Assembly (NCBI GenBank): GCA_016787285.1
Contig: JAEUUV010000031.1
Coordinates: 1 to 37,579, forward strand
Direction of reading: 5' to 3'
DNA: 37,579 nucleotides
DNA from: Saprospiraceae bacterium
GTDB lineage: Bacteria > Bacteroidota > Bacteroidia > Chitinophagales > Saprospiraceae
The notes beneath the pieces are model-generated. The model was given only the letters and a program-made list of their open reading frames with translations. It had not been told where the DNA came from and did no database searches. This document shows, one piece after another, positions 12,781-21,610 of the stretch. The translations under genes and the position numbers were made by a program. Position 1 is the first letter of the stretch, and every line of letters begins with the position of its first letter.

Positions 12781-15306
12781 ATGAAACATTCAATACAACT
12801 CATAATCTTCCTGTTCTGCACCGCCACCAGCCTGTCCGCCCAGCCGGGCGGCTGGAGCGTTGCCACGGCAGCGTGCCAGTTCAATATGACGATGGTCGCG
12901 CAAATCCAGGTCAACGGCGTGCCGGACCATTTGCTGAATAACCACATCGCGGTGTATTCCCGGGGACAAATCCGGGGGTATGCCACGCCGGTGCAAATCA
13001 GCGGGCAGGCGTTTTATTTCCTGAGTTTGTGCTCCGATGTCTACAAGGGCGACACGTTGTATTTCCGCGCCTACCGAGGCGCCGACAACAAAGTTTACGA
13101 GTCCGTGGACACGGTGGTTTTCAAACACCACCTGGCATTGGGCCGGATTGCCGATCCGTTTCCGATCCGGTTTGCGCAGGGCAATCGCCCATTGATTTAC
13201 TCGCTTGCTGCCGTGAACTATGCGGCGGGCACCTGCAACGATGTGCTGGATGTGCAGGCCACGGACAAACAAAACAGCGAGGGGAGTGGCTTGGTGTACA
13301 GCATCGTCGGCGGGGTAGATGCTCTGCGGTTCAGCATCAACCCGGTGACGGGCGTACTGTCCTGGTTCAATTTTACGCCTGATATACTCAATCCGGCAGA
13401 CAACGACATGGACAACCGCTACGAAGTGGAGGTAAAAGTGACAGATGCTTCGAATCTGTCGGATGTACAGCGCATTACGGTGACGGTGGTCAAAAACGCA
13501 CCGGTACCGCCGCTGGTGTGCCCGCCCAACCAAACCTACCTGACCAACTCCGACGGCACAGGCGATTGTGGCGCCGAGGCAAACCGGACGGGTGTGCAAC
13601 TGCCCAACCTGTGCACCTTGTACGACCTGACGTACCAACTGAGCGGCGCCACCACCGGCAGCGGTTCCGGGCAGATACCGCAGGTTCAAAGTTTTTACAA
13701 AGGCACGACCACGGCGACCTACACGATGAGCGGATCAAGTCCGAGCACCTGCTCGTTTACCGTTGTGGTGTCCGACAATGAGCCGCCTTCGGCCACCTGC
13801 CCAAATTCGGTCACCGTTTCCTGCGCGAGTGATTTTCCGGCAGCAAACAGCAATCTCGCAACCGGTTCCGACAATTGTGTTTCGATTTCCAAAAACCACG
13901 TCGGCGACGCGCTGCCAAGCGATTACAATAGCCCGAACCGCTACAATGTCGTGCGTACCTACCGCGTCACGGATGCGGCGGGAAACAGCACGACGTGCAC
14001 ACAAATGATCTCGGTGTACGATGCCACCCAGCCGGTATTCACTTTTGTGCCGGCCAACGTAACCGTACAGTGCAGTAGTGTGCCGGCGGTGGGCACCGCC
14101 GTCGCTTCGGATGGTTGTGGGGGTGGGGTAGTGGTCGCCTACAACGGCCAGACCCGAACGAACGGCACTTGTTTCGACCGGTACACCCTTACCCGGCAGT
14201 GGACGGCCACCGACCTGAGCGGCAATACCCGCACCGCTACGCAACGCATCACGGTCATTGACACGCAAAAACCGGCATTTTCAAATGTTCCGGCCAACAT
14301 CATGGTGCAGTGCAATGCCATACCGACACCGGCATCGCCGGTGGCTACCGACAACTGTGCGTTGAACCCGACCATCCTGTACAACGGCCAAACCAAAACC
14401 AACGGCGCCTGTGCGAATGCCTACACCCTCACGCGGCGCTGGACGGCTTCCGATAACTGTGGCAATACGGTTTCTATTTCCCAACGTATCACGGTGGTGG
14501 ACAACGGAAAGCCGGTGCTCACGCTGCCGCCCAACGTGACCATCGCCTGCGACGCCACACCGCCCCCGATAGGTACGCCCACCGCCTCCGACGGCTGCGC
14601 CGGAAATGTGACGATCACCTACCTCGGCCAGAGTTCGGTAAGCGGTGCCTGTCCCGGCAGTTACCAACTCCGGCGCACCTGGCGGGCTACGGACGTGTGC
14701 GGCAACAGCACTGCGGCCACGCAGACGATCCAGGTACAGGACACCGGCGCCCCGGTATTTACGTCCGTACCGGCGCCGGTCACGATCCAGTGTACCCAGT
14801 CCTTGCCGCCGTTGGTCAACCCGGTAGCGACGGACAATTGCGGCGGTTTTGTGCAAATTACCTTCCTGGGCAACGTACCCACCGGCAGTGGTTGTGCAAC
14901 CGACTACACCGTGACGCGGACGTGGCGGGCTACGGATTTGTGCGGGAATACGGCGACGGCGTCGCAGGTGATTACGGTACAGGGGAACAATTACGGCCCG
15001 CAGGGAGCAGAAAACCGGGAGCAGGGCAACCAACTCAAAACTCAAAACTCAAAACTCTTAACTGTTCAACCCAACCCGACCACCGACCGGATTTGGCTTG
15101 ACCTGACGGACTTTGCCGGCGAGACAGTGACGGTTTTGATTTGCAATGGTTTGGGCCAGTTGGTTTGGCACCGGCAAGTTCCGAAAGTAGAGGAGGTCTA
15201 TTTGCCTGTCAGCCTGCGTGAAACAGGTGCTGCAACCGGAGTATTCATCGTACGCGTGCGAGGCATCAAGGGTACTGTTTCAAAACAAGTCGTGCTGATA
15301 GAATGA
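12781..15306 (+). CDS. T9SS-secreted HYR/Ig-repeat protein
   Basis: An 841-residue exported protein. A signal peptide (1-20, 'TSLSA') is followed by a ~110-residue beta domain (about 23-138, 'IAVYSRGQIRGYA') of the kind found twice in the giant upstream protein. A cadherin/putative-Ig-like domain follows (about 138-240). One HYR-like unit and five ~80-residue repeats (about 240-745) come next, each with a 'VPANVTVQC' start, a 'DNC' or 'DGC' site and 'TRTWRATDLCGN' near the end. A T9SS sorting domain (from about 760, 'VQPNPTTDRIWLDL') closes the protein. The repeated Cys pairs suggest disulphides in an extracellular stalk. Shared architecture suggests the same surface role as its neighbour, but no ligand or enzyme activity can be read. 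Confidence 0.87.
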   Translation: MKHSIQLIIFLFCTATSLSAQPGGWSVATAACQFNMTMVAQIQVNGVPDHLLNNHIAVYSRGQIRGYATPVQISGQAFYFLSLCSDVYKGDTLYFRAYRGADNKVYESVDTVVFKHHLALGRIADPFPIRFAQGNRPLIYSLAAVNYAAGTCNDVLDVQATDKQNSEGSGLVYSIVGGVDALRFSINPVTGVLSWFNFTPDILNPADNDMDNRYEVEVKVTDASNLSDVQRITVTVVKNAPVPPLVCPPNQTYLTNSDGTGDCGAEANRTGVQLPNLCTLYDLTYQLSGATTGSGSGQIPQVQSFYKGTTTATYTMSGSSPSTCSFTVVVSDNEPPSATCPNSVTVSCASDFPAANSNLATGSDNCVSISKNHVGDALPSDYNSPNRYNVVRTYRVTDAAGNSTTCTQMISVYDATQPVFTFVPANVTVQCSSVPAVGTAVASDGCGGGVVVAYNGQTRTNGTCFDRYTLTRQWTATDLSGNTRTATQRITVIDTQKPAFSNVPANIMVQCNAIPTPASPVATDNCALNPTILYNGQTKTNGACANAYTLTRRWTASDNCGNTVSISQRITVVDNGKPVLTLPPNVTIACDATPPPIGTPTASDGCAGNVTITYLGQSSVSGACPGSYQLRRTWRATDVCGNSTAATQTIQVQDTGAPVFTSVPAPVTIQCTQSLPPLVNPVATDNCGGFVQITFLGNVPTGSGCATDYTVTRTWRATDLCGNTATASQVITVQGNNYGPQGAENREQGNQLKTQNSKLLTVQPNPTTDRIWLDLTDFAGETVTVLICNGLGQLVWHRQVPKVEEVYLPVSLRETGAATGVFIVRVRGIKGTVSKQVVLIE
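15032..15057 (+). repeat. In-frame AACTCAAA octamer repeat before the sorting domain
   Basis: About three tandem 8-base units (AACTCAAA) encode 'QLKTQNSKL', directly before the T9SS 'PNPTTD' motif. The preceding bases also contain a GGGAGCAG direct repeat. The same octamer, on the other strand, occurs at 33341-33371 at a gene junction. Confidence 0.7.
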
Positions 15307-15438
15307 TCTGCGCACCGCGTTTTTACCCTTTTTGATGCTTTTTGAAAAGTCCTTGAACATTCGGGAGGCTACACCCGCCCACCTTTGTTGCGTCAATCAA
15401 CAAACACTTTTTCAACACTTTTCAAAAACTCAAGCACA

Positions 15439-15882
15439 ATGAACTTCTTCAAAAATTTCGCTCAACTCGCAGCCCTGGCTTTCGTGGCACTTCCGATTGC
15501 AAACCTGCTGCCCCCCTCTCAAACCGGCACCAACGAGGCTGGAGCCACCATCGTCATCCGTCTCGACGTGGAACCTCAAGCCGCCGCCTACATCAAATTC
15601 GACGGCGTTGACGGCGAATGCGAGGTTAAAGAAGGCCGGAATACCGTGGGCAGCAACACCCGTACCGGTGAAAAACTGATCGTCGTAGTGAAAAACGGCA
15701 AACTGGCTGAGTTCGGCGTACAGCCCGCTCGTGGCAAATTCAAAGCCCTTGCGCCTTCGGCAACACCGTGCTTCACCACGCAATGCACCACGCTCAATCC
15801 GCCCAAGTGCTTCGTCCAGAACGGCGTATGCATCTGCGTATGCGGCCCCTGGATCACGGCGGCTACCGGCGGACGCAATTGA
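15439..15882 (+). CDS. Small Cys-rich exported protein of unknown function
   Basis: A 147-residue protein whose function I do not recognise. A signal peptide-like start (hydrophobic 'LAALAFVALPIANLL') is followed by a beta-rich middle ('TIVIRLDVEPQAAAYIKFDG', 'KLIVVVKNGKLAEFGV') and a Cys-rich tail with six cysteines in about 28 residues ('CFTTQC', 'PPKCFVQNGVCICVCGPW'). The odd number of visible cysteines outside the signal region, seven in all, means at least one is free or binds something else. No T9SS domain. The ATG at 15439 is chosen because the signal peptide begins there; the frame extends upstream to a TTG at 15385, which looks unlikely. A weak -7-like CACCTTTG lies at 15380-15387. 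A strong terminator follows the gene. Confidence 0.7.
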   Translation: MNFFKNFAQLAALAFVALPIANLLPPSQTGTNEAGATIVIRLDVEPQAAAYIKFDGVDGECEVKEGRNTVGSNTRTGEKLIVVVKNGKLAEFGVQPARGKFKALAPSATPCFTTQCTTLNPPKCFVQNGVCICVCGPWITAATGGRN

Positions 15883-15910
15883 GTGCAGTCGGAAAAAACC
15901 GAAAACACGT

Positions 15911-15951
15911 ACGAGCCGCGCCGGACATATCCGACGCGGCTCGTGTTTTTT
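15911..15951 (+). terminator. Rho-independent terminator after the Cys-rich protein gene
   Basis: A 10-bp GC-rich stem (15911-15920 with 15935-15944) continues through an inner CGG/CCG pair and is followed by G and T6 (15946-15951). Confidence 0.88.
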
Positions 15952-15957
15952 AATCGC

Positions 15958-15965
15958 TACTTTTG
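15958..15965 (+). promoter_or_regulatory. Bacteroidota -7 element (TACTTTTG) for mnmH
   Basis: TACTTTTG matches TAnnTTTG and lies 17 bases before the ATG at 15983, directly after the preceding terminator. This implies a very short leader. No clear -33 element; the terminator T-run occupies part of that space. Confidence 0.6.
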
Positions 15966-15982
15966 CCCCGAAAAAATTACCC

Positions 15983-17041
15983 ATGCCCACCCAGCACCTG
16001 GCGCCATCCGAATTTCTTGCCGCCGCCGCCGAGCGCGTCCTGCTCGACGTGCGCTCGCCGGGCGAGTACGCGCAGGGGCATATCCCGGGGGCAATAAGTT
16101 TTCCCTTGTTTTCCGATGAGGAACGAGCAGAGGTAGGTACAGCCTACAAGCAACAAGGCAGTGAAACAGCCATGCTGCTTGGCTTGCGCATCGTCGGTCC
16201 GAAAATGGAAGGATTTGTGCGTCAGGCCCGCGCTTTGGCGCCGGGTCGCCGCCTGGCCGTACATTGCTGGCGGGGCGGCCAACGCAGCGGGAGTATGGCC
16301 TGGCTGTTCCGGCAAGCCGGTTTCGACGTGGTGACGTTGAACTGCGGCTACAAGCAGTACCGGCAACACATACTGGCTCAATTTGAACAAACAAGCCTGC
16401 CTTTCCTCGTCGTAGGCGGCAAAACAGGCGCGGGCAAAACCAAAATTCTGCATGCCTTGCGCGACCTGGGCGAGCAGATCATTGATCTCGAAGGACTTGC
16501 CCACCACAAAGGTTCTTCGTTCGGCAGTATCGGCGAGGCGCCGCAACCTACGGTGGAGCAGTTTGAAAACGATTTGTTTGATGCTGTTTCCCGTCTGGAT
16601 CACAACCGGCACATTTGGGTGGAGAATGAAAGCCGCAGCATCGGGCGGGTGTACGTCCCGGAGGGTTTCTGGAAATGGATGCGCCGCTCGCCGCTGTACC
16701 ACATCGAAGTACCGCAACACTGCCGCATTGAGCACTTGGTGGCCGACTATGTGGGTTACTCGGCGGAGGAACTGGAAGCCGCTTTCCGGCGCATCGAAAA
16801 AAAACTCGGCGGGCAGCACCTGAAAGCCGCTTTGGATGCGCTTCACTCTGGTAACTATGCCGACGCCGCAGAAATCGCCCTGAATTACTACGACAAAACC
16901 TACCGCTACGGACTGGAAAACACCACGGCATCTGCAGTGTACATGCTCACGTTTGACCACGGCGACCCACGACTGATTGCACAGGTGTGCCTGGAACACT
17001 GCCTTGCAGAACTTAAAGCCGAACAACTCGTCAACGGATAA
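15983..17041 (+). CDS. mnmH: tRNA 2-selenouridine synthase MnmH (SelU/YbbB)
   Basis: A 352-residue enzyme that converts 2-thiouridine to 2-selenouridine at the wobble base of certain tRNAs, using selenophosphate and passing through a geranylated intermediate. The N-terminal rhodanese domain (about 5-130) has '[20 protein letters not shown]' and the catalytic loop '[12 protein letters not shown]' with C95. A P-loop 'GGKTGAGKT' (145-153) opens the C-terminal domain. Length and order are those of the family. The ATG at 15983 follows the promoter and terminator; the frame stays open upstream to 15731, but that would overlap the previous gene. It precedes trmD by 28 bases, a likely tRNA-modification operon. 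Its presence implies the cell makes selenophosphate. Confidence 0.93.
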   Translation: MPTQHLAPSEFLAAAAERVLLDVRSPGEYAQGHIPGAISFPLFSDEERAEVGTAYKQQGSETAMLLGLRIVGPKMEGFVRQARALAPGRRLAVHCWRGGQRSGSMAWLFRQAGFDVVTLNCGYKQYRQHILAQFEQTSLPFLVVGGKTGAGKTKILHALRDLGEQIIDLEGLAHHKGSSFGSIGEAPQPTVEQFENDLFDAVSRLDHNRHIWVENESRSIGRVYVPEGFWKWMRRSPLYHIEVPQHCRIEHLVADYVGYSAEELEAAFRRIEKKLGGQHLKAALDALHSGNYADAAEIALNYYDKTYRYGLENTTASAVYMLTFDHGDPRLIAQVCLEHCLAELKAEQLVNG

Positions 17042-17069
17042 CCGGAATAATTACAAATTAACCCATGCC

Positions 17070-17759
17070 ATGCGCTTTGACATTATTTCCGTCCTCCCCG
17101 AACTACTCGAAAGCCCACTCAACCATTCCATTATGCAGCGCGCCAAAAACAAGGGCCTGCTCGAAGTGTACCTGCACAACCTGCGCGATTACGGGCTTGG
17201 GCGACACAAACAGGTGGACGACTACCAGTTTGGCGGTGGCGCGGGCATGGTGATGAAACCCGAACCGCTCGCCGCCTGTATCGAAAACCTGAAAGCCGGG
17301 CACACTTACGACGAGATTATCTACACCTCGCCCGACGGGGTTCGGCTCGACCAGGCATTGTGCAACCGGCTATCCATGAATCAAAACCTGCTCGTCATTT
17401 GCGGTCACTACAAAGGCGTAGACGAGCGCATTCGCGAAAAGTATGTCACCCTGGAAATCAGTATCGGCGACTATGTGCTTTCCGGTGGCGAACTGGCCGC
17501 AGCCGTGCTGGTGGATGCCGTCGGGCGGCTCATTCCCGGGGTGCTGAACGACGAGACGTCGGCCCTATTCGACAGTTTTCAAGACGACCTTCTTGCCCCG
17601 CCCGTGTACACCCGCCCGGCGGAGTGGGAGGGCATGGCCGTACCCGAGGTGCTGCTTTCCGGCAACGATAAACTGATCGAAGAGTGGCGCCACGAGCAGA
17701 GTCTCGAGCGCACACGGAGTCGCCGCCCCGACCTTTACGAGCGGTTTGTGCGTGGGTAG
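17070..17759 (+). CDS. trmD: tRNA (guanine37-N1)-methyltransferase TrmD
   Basis: A 229-residue SPOUT-class enzyme that methylates G37 next to the anticodon, using S-adenosylmethionine, and so prevents +1 frameshifting. Family motifs are clear: '[16 protein letters not shown]' at the start, '[15 protein letters not shown]', '[12 protein letters not shown]' and the cofactor-binding knot '[16 protein letters not shown]'. The ATG at 17070 begins the conserved N-terminus; an ATG at 17065 is out of frame. Standard length. It follows mnmH closely. The usual partners rimM and rplS are not beside it. Confidence 0.96.
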   Translation: MRFDIISVLPELLESPLNHSIMQRAKNKGLLEVYLHNLRDYGLGRHKQVDDYQFGGGAGMVMKPEPLAACIENLKAGHTYDEIIYTSPDGVRLDQALCNRLSMNQNLLVICGHYKGVDERIREKYVTLEISIGDYVLSGGELAAAVLVDAVGRLIPGVLNDETSALFDSFQDDLLAPPVYTRPAEWEGMAVPEVLLSGNDKLIEEWRHEQSLERTRSRRPDLYERFVRG

Positions 17760-17945
17760 ATCTACCTAAAATTCACCCGGTTACTTCTGCCGGGATATTT
17801 GCGGGCTAATGCTCGCTGTGCTGTTGTCTCGAACCTGTCTAAAAAAACTTATTTTTTAACACGAGATCGAACCGTTTTCAATTACGCCCCTATATTTACC
17901 CCGCTGCAACCGAATTTCATTTTTATCAACAAAACTGCACACAGG

Positions 17946-19757
17946 GTGAAACCGACGAATATCAACGACCCGGAGTATTTTCACAAAGTGGTGGACTGCC
18001 AGTATGCCTGCCCAGCGCATACACCGGTACCGGAGTATATCCGCCTCATCGCCGCCGAGCGCTATACGGAGGCCTACATGGTCAACTGGGAATCCAATGT
18101 GTTTCCCGGAGTACTGGGCCGCACCTGCGACCGGCCTTGCGAACCGGCTTGCCGGCGGGGTAGGGTAGAGGACAAACCCGTTGCCATCTGCCGGCTCAAG
18201 CGCGTGGCCGCCGACAACAAGGGCGAAGTAAAATCGCTCATGCCACATGCGCCGTTTCCGTCCAATGGAAAAAAAGTTGCCGTCATCGGCGGTGGGCCGG
18301 CCTCACTGACTGTGTGCCGCGACCTTGCTCCGCTGGGGTATGAAATTCACCTGTACGACGAGCAGAAAAAAGGCGGCGGCATGATGCGCAGCCAGATTCC
18401 GTCGTTCCGCCTGCCCGAGTCTGTGCTCGACGAAGAGGTGAACTACATCCTCGATCTTGGCATTCATTCTCACTTCAACCGCTACGTGTCCAGTATGCGG
18501 GAAGTTTTGGAACAGGACTACGACGCGGTGTTTGTCGGCACCGGCGCTCCACGTGGCGGCGATCTGGCCAAACTGCCGGGCAGGCAGGAAGGCGCCGCCA
18601 ACATTCACATCGGTATCGAATGGCTGGCGAATGTGGCCTTCGAGCACACCGACAAGATCGGCAAAAAAGTGATTGTGCTCGGCGGCGGCAACACGGCCAT
18701 GGACTGCTGCCGAACCTCCATGCGCCTCGGCGGCGAGTCTGTGATGGTGGTGGTGCGCAGTCCGTTTAGCGATATGAAAGCCTCCCCCTGGGAAATCGAA
18801 GATGCCCAGCGCGAAGGGGTGGTAATCCTCAACTGTATGCCGCCCAAGGAGTTCGTAGTAGAAAACGGAAAACTCAAGGGCGTGCTTTTCGAGCATGTAA
18901 AAGCCGTGTACGATGAAAACGGCAAACGCAGTCTGGTATCTACCGGCGAGCCGGATACTTTTATCGAAGCCGACGACGTACTCGTGGCCATCGGTCAGGA
19001 AAATGCGTTTCCCTGGATCGAGCGTGACCTTGGGATAGAATTCGGCAAGTGGGAAATGCCGGTAGTGGATACCGTCACGTTCCAGTCCACCAATCCACGG
19101 GTATTTTTTGGCGGCGACGCGGCCTTTGGACCCAAAAATGTCATTACCGCCGTGGCACACGGCCATCAGGCTGCCATTTCGATTGACCAGTATTGCCACG
19201 GAAAAAGCCTGCTCGAACGCCCGGCGCCCACCGTCAACCTGTTTCACCAGAAAATGGGCATTCACGAGTGGATGTACGACAGCAGCGTGGTGGACGACGC
19301 GCGCTACAGTGTGCCGCACGCCGACAACAGCGTGGCGCTCAAAGATCGCCGCCTCGAAGTGGAACTCGGATTCAGCCCTAAAACCGGCTTCATGGAAGCG
19401 CAACGCTGTCTGAACTGCGACGTGCAGACGGTATTCACCGAAAGCCTCTGCATCGAATGCGACGCCTGCGTGGATATTTGTCCGACTTCTTGCATTACGT
19501 TCACGCATAACGGTGAGGAATCCGAATTGCGCACCCGCTTGAATGCCCCGGCAAATATGCTGAGTCAGGACCTGTACGTGTCGCACCAACTGCCCACTAC
19601 CCGTGTAATGATTAAAGACGAAAACGTGTGCCTGCACTGCGGCCTGTGTGCCGAACGCTGCCCCACTTCGGCCTGGGATATGAAAAAATACCTGTACCAG
19701 GTGACCAAAACATGCAAGGTGTGGGATGTGGCTGCGCCTGTATTGGAAACTGTTTAA
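17946..19757 (+). CDS. GltD-like FAD-dependent oxidoreductase with two 4Fe-4S clusters
   Basis: A 603-residue electron-transfer flavoprotein. The N-terminal Fe-S region has 'CQYACPAH' and 'GRTCDRPCEPACRRG'. FAD binding follows ('VAVIGGGPASL', about 112) and then NAD(P) binding ('VIVLGGGNTAMDCC', about 243), as in the glutamate synthase small subunit. The C-terminus adds a ferredoxin-like pair of 4Fe-4S sites: 'CIECDACVDICP' (about 502) and 'CLHCGLCAERCP' (about 562). No GltB is nearby; the next gene, 20 bases on, is a 2-oxoacid oxidoreductase subunit, so it probably moves electrons between that enzyme and NAD(P)H. The GTG at 17946 is chosen because homology begins there. The frame is open back to a TTG at 17799, with no in-frame ATG between. 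Confidence 0.85.
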   Translation: MKPTNINDPEYFHKVVDCQYACPAHTPVPEYIRLIAAERYTEAYMVNWESNVFPGVLGRTCDRPCEPACRRGRVEDKPVAICRLKRVAADNKGEVKSLMPHAPFPSNGKKVAVIGGGPASLTVCRDLAPLGYEIHLYDEQKKGGGMMRSQIPSFRLPESVLDEEVNYILDLGIHSHFNRYVSSMREVLEQDYDAVFVGTGAPRGGDLAKLPGRQEGAANIHIGIEWLANVAFEHTDKIGKKVIVLGGGNTAMDCCRTSMRLGGESVMVVVRSPFSDMKASPWEIEDAQREGVVILNCMPPKEFVVENGKLKGVLFEHVKAVYDENGKRSLVSTGEPDTFIEADDVLVAIGQENAFPWIERDLGIEFGKWEMPVVDTVTFQSTNPRVFFGGDAAFGPKNVITAVAHGHQAAISIDQYCHGKSLLERPAPTVNLFHQKMGIHEWMYDSSVVDDARYSVPHADNSVALKDRRLEVELGFSPKTGFMEAQRCLNCDVQTVFTESLCIECDACVDICPTSCITFTHNGEESELRTRLNAPANMLSQDLYVSHQLPTTRVMIKDENVCLHCGLCAERCPTSAWDMKKYLYQVTKTCKVWDVAAPVLETV

Positions 19758-19777
19758 AAGGCAAATCTGAACACCTA

Positions 19778-21610
19778 ATGTTATCATCCATCAACGACCT
19801 CGTCATCCGCTTTGCCAACGTGAACGGCACCGGATCCGCCAGCGCCAACCAACTGTTCGCCAAGAGCATTTTCCGCATGGGTATCCCTGTGACGCCCAAA
19901 AACATATTTCCCTCCAACATTCAGGGCCTGCCCACCTGGTACGAAGTGCGCGTGAGCGAGCATGGCTACCTCGGCCGGCGCGCGGGCATTGACGTCATGG
20001 TGAGCGTCAACCCGCAGAGCATGGCGGCCGATGTCAAATCCGTGCGCCCCGGCGGCTATTTCATGTACGATAGCAGCCGCCCCCTGGACAAGGCTCTGCA
20101 TCGCGACGATATCCACTACATCGGTATCCCGATGATCCGGATGTGTCAGCAGCATTTCGAAAGTCCCCGCACGCACCAGTTGCTCAAAAACGTGATCTAT
20201 GTGGGAGCACTGACGGCCTTGCTGGACATTGAGGTGGATGTGGTTAGGGAACTCATTGCGCAGCAATTCAAGAAAAAGGAAAAACTCATTCCACCGAATT
20301 ACCAGGCGCTGGAACTGGGTATTCAGTACATCCACGACCACTACCAATACCCGCTACCCATTCGGTTGGAGCGGCGCGATAACATCGGCGACCGTATCAT
20401 GATTGACGGCAATACGGCCTGCGGACTCGGCGCTATTTATGCCGGGGCCACGGTGGCGGCCTGGTACCCAATCACACCGTCTACCTCGGTTGTAGAGGCG
20501 TTTTCCAAATACGCCCGTCGCCTTCGGGTGGATCCAGCAACCGGCAAGAAAAAATATGCCGTGGTACAGGCAGAGGACGAACTGGCCGCTATCGGTGTCG
20601 TCATTGGCGCGTCGTGGAACGGCGCCCGATCCTTCACTGCCACAAGTGGCCCCGGCGTGTCGCTGATGAATGAATTCCTTGGGCTGGCCTATTTCGCCGA
20701 AATTCCGGCAGTACTCATTGATGTGCAGCGCGGCGGCCCGTCCACGGGGATGCCTACACGCACGCAGCAGTCGGATCTTCTGCTGGCAGCCTACGCTTCG
20801 CACGGCGACACCAAACACCCGCTCCTTTTTCCGTCAACCCCGCGCGAGTGTTTCGAGATGACTGCCGATGCTTTTGACCTCGCCGAACGCTTGCAAACGC
20901 CCGTGCTGGTAATGACCGACCTTGACCTCGGTATGAACGATCACCTGACGCCTCCGTTTCAATGGGATGAAAAACGTCGCTACGACCGGGGCAAGGTGCT
21001 CAGCGCTGAAGACCTCGACAACGTAAAAAATTGGGGCCGCTACCTTGATGTGGACGGCGACGGTATACCGTACCGCACCATCCCCGGCACGCACCCCACA
21101 AAAGGGTCGTTTTTCACGCGCGGCTCTTCCAAAGACGAATACGCCCGTTACACCGAGGACGGCGATGCCTACCGCCGCAATATGGATCGTTTGCTGAAAA
21201 AATGGGGCACCGCTGGTCAAATCGTGCCTGCTCCGGAGTTTTTCCAGGACGAGGACAACAGTTCGGAGGGCATCATCTTTTTCGGTACGTCTACCTACTC
21301 GGCACTGGAGGCCATGGATCAACTTGCAGCGATAGGCCTGAAAACCGACGCCATGCGTCTGAAGTCCTTCCCGTTCAGCGACTCGGTGCGCGACTTCATC
21401 GAACGGCACGAGCGGGTGTACGTGATCGAGCAAAACCGCGACGCGCAGATGCGCTCCCTGCTGATGATCGAACTCGGCATTGACCCGAAAAAAATGATCT
21501 CGGTGCTGAACTACGACGGGTTTCCGATCACTGCCGCTATCATCACACAGCAGATTTTGAAATACCACCCGACCCTGGAGCCGGCAGGCGGTAACGGCTT
21601 GCCGGTCTAA
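19778..21610 (+). CDS. 2-oxoacid:acceptor oxidoreductase, fused gamma-alpha subunit (KorA-like)
   Basis: A 610-residue subunit. The N-terminal ~190 residues form the gamma domain ('DLVIRFANVNGTGSASANQLFAKS', then 'LGRRAGIDVMVS'). The alpha domain follows with 'IDGNTACGLGAIYAGATVAA', 'YPITPSTSVVEAF', 'AEDELAAIGVVIGASWNGAR' and 'TSGPGVSLMNEFLGLAYFAE'. These enzymes oxidatively decarboxylate a 2-oxoacid (often 2-oxoglutarate) to the acyl-CoA, reducing ferredoxin, and also need a beta subunit holding thiamine diphosphate and Fe-S. No beta gene follows; the next gene is on the other strand and its stop overlaps this one by four bases. The ATG at 19778 begins the conserved domain. The substrate cannot be told from sequence. 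Confidence 0.88.
   Translation: MLSSINDLVIRFANVNGTGSASANQLFAKSIFRMGIPVTPKNIFPSNIQGLPTWYEVRVSEHGYLGRRAGIDVMVSVNPQSMAADVKSVRPGGYFMYDSSRPLDKALHRDDIHYIGIPMIRMCQQHFESPRTHQLLKNVIYVGALTALLDIEVDVVRELIAQQFKKKEKLIPPNYQALELGIQYIHDHYQYPLPIRLERRDNIGDRIMIDGNTACGLGAIYAGATVAAWYPITPSTSVVEAFSKYARRLRVDPATGKKKYAVVQAEDELAAIGVVIGASWNGARSFTATSGPGVSLMNEFLGLAYFAEIPAVLIDVQRGGPSTGMPTRTQQSDLLLAAYASHGDTKHPLLFPSTPRECFEMTADAFDLAERLQTPVLVMTDLDLGMNDHLTPPFQWDEKRRYDRGKVLSAEDLDNVKNWGRYLDVDGDGIPYRTIPGTHPTKGSFFTRGSSKDEYARYTEDGDAYRRNMDRLLKKWGTAGQIVPAPEFFQDEDNSSEGIIFFGTSTYSALEAMDQLAAIGLKTDAMRLKSFPFSDSVRDFIERHERVYVIEQNRDAQMRSLLMIELGIDPKKMISVLNYDGFPITAAIITQQILKYHPTLEPAGGNGLPV

Noticed and set aside
13501-15000. Regular repeats in the HYR protein gene as a CRISPR-like array
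   Set aside because: The ~240-base periodicity is protein-level repetition of Ig-like domains; DNA copies are diverged and fully coding.
15380-15387. CACCTTTG as a promoter for the Cys-rich protein
   Set aside because: The first base departs from the consensus and the nearest TTG is 25 bases upstream; mentioned only as weak.
15580-15620. Resemblance of 'YIKFDGVDGECEVKEG' to the start of Hcp-type T6SS proteins
   Set aside because: Only a short phrase is similar, the rest does not match, the protein has a signal peptide, and no other T6SS gene is present.
17776-17794. Short hairpin CCCGG-N9-CCGGG after trmD as a terminator
   Set aside because: Only five base pairs and no T-run follow.
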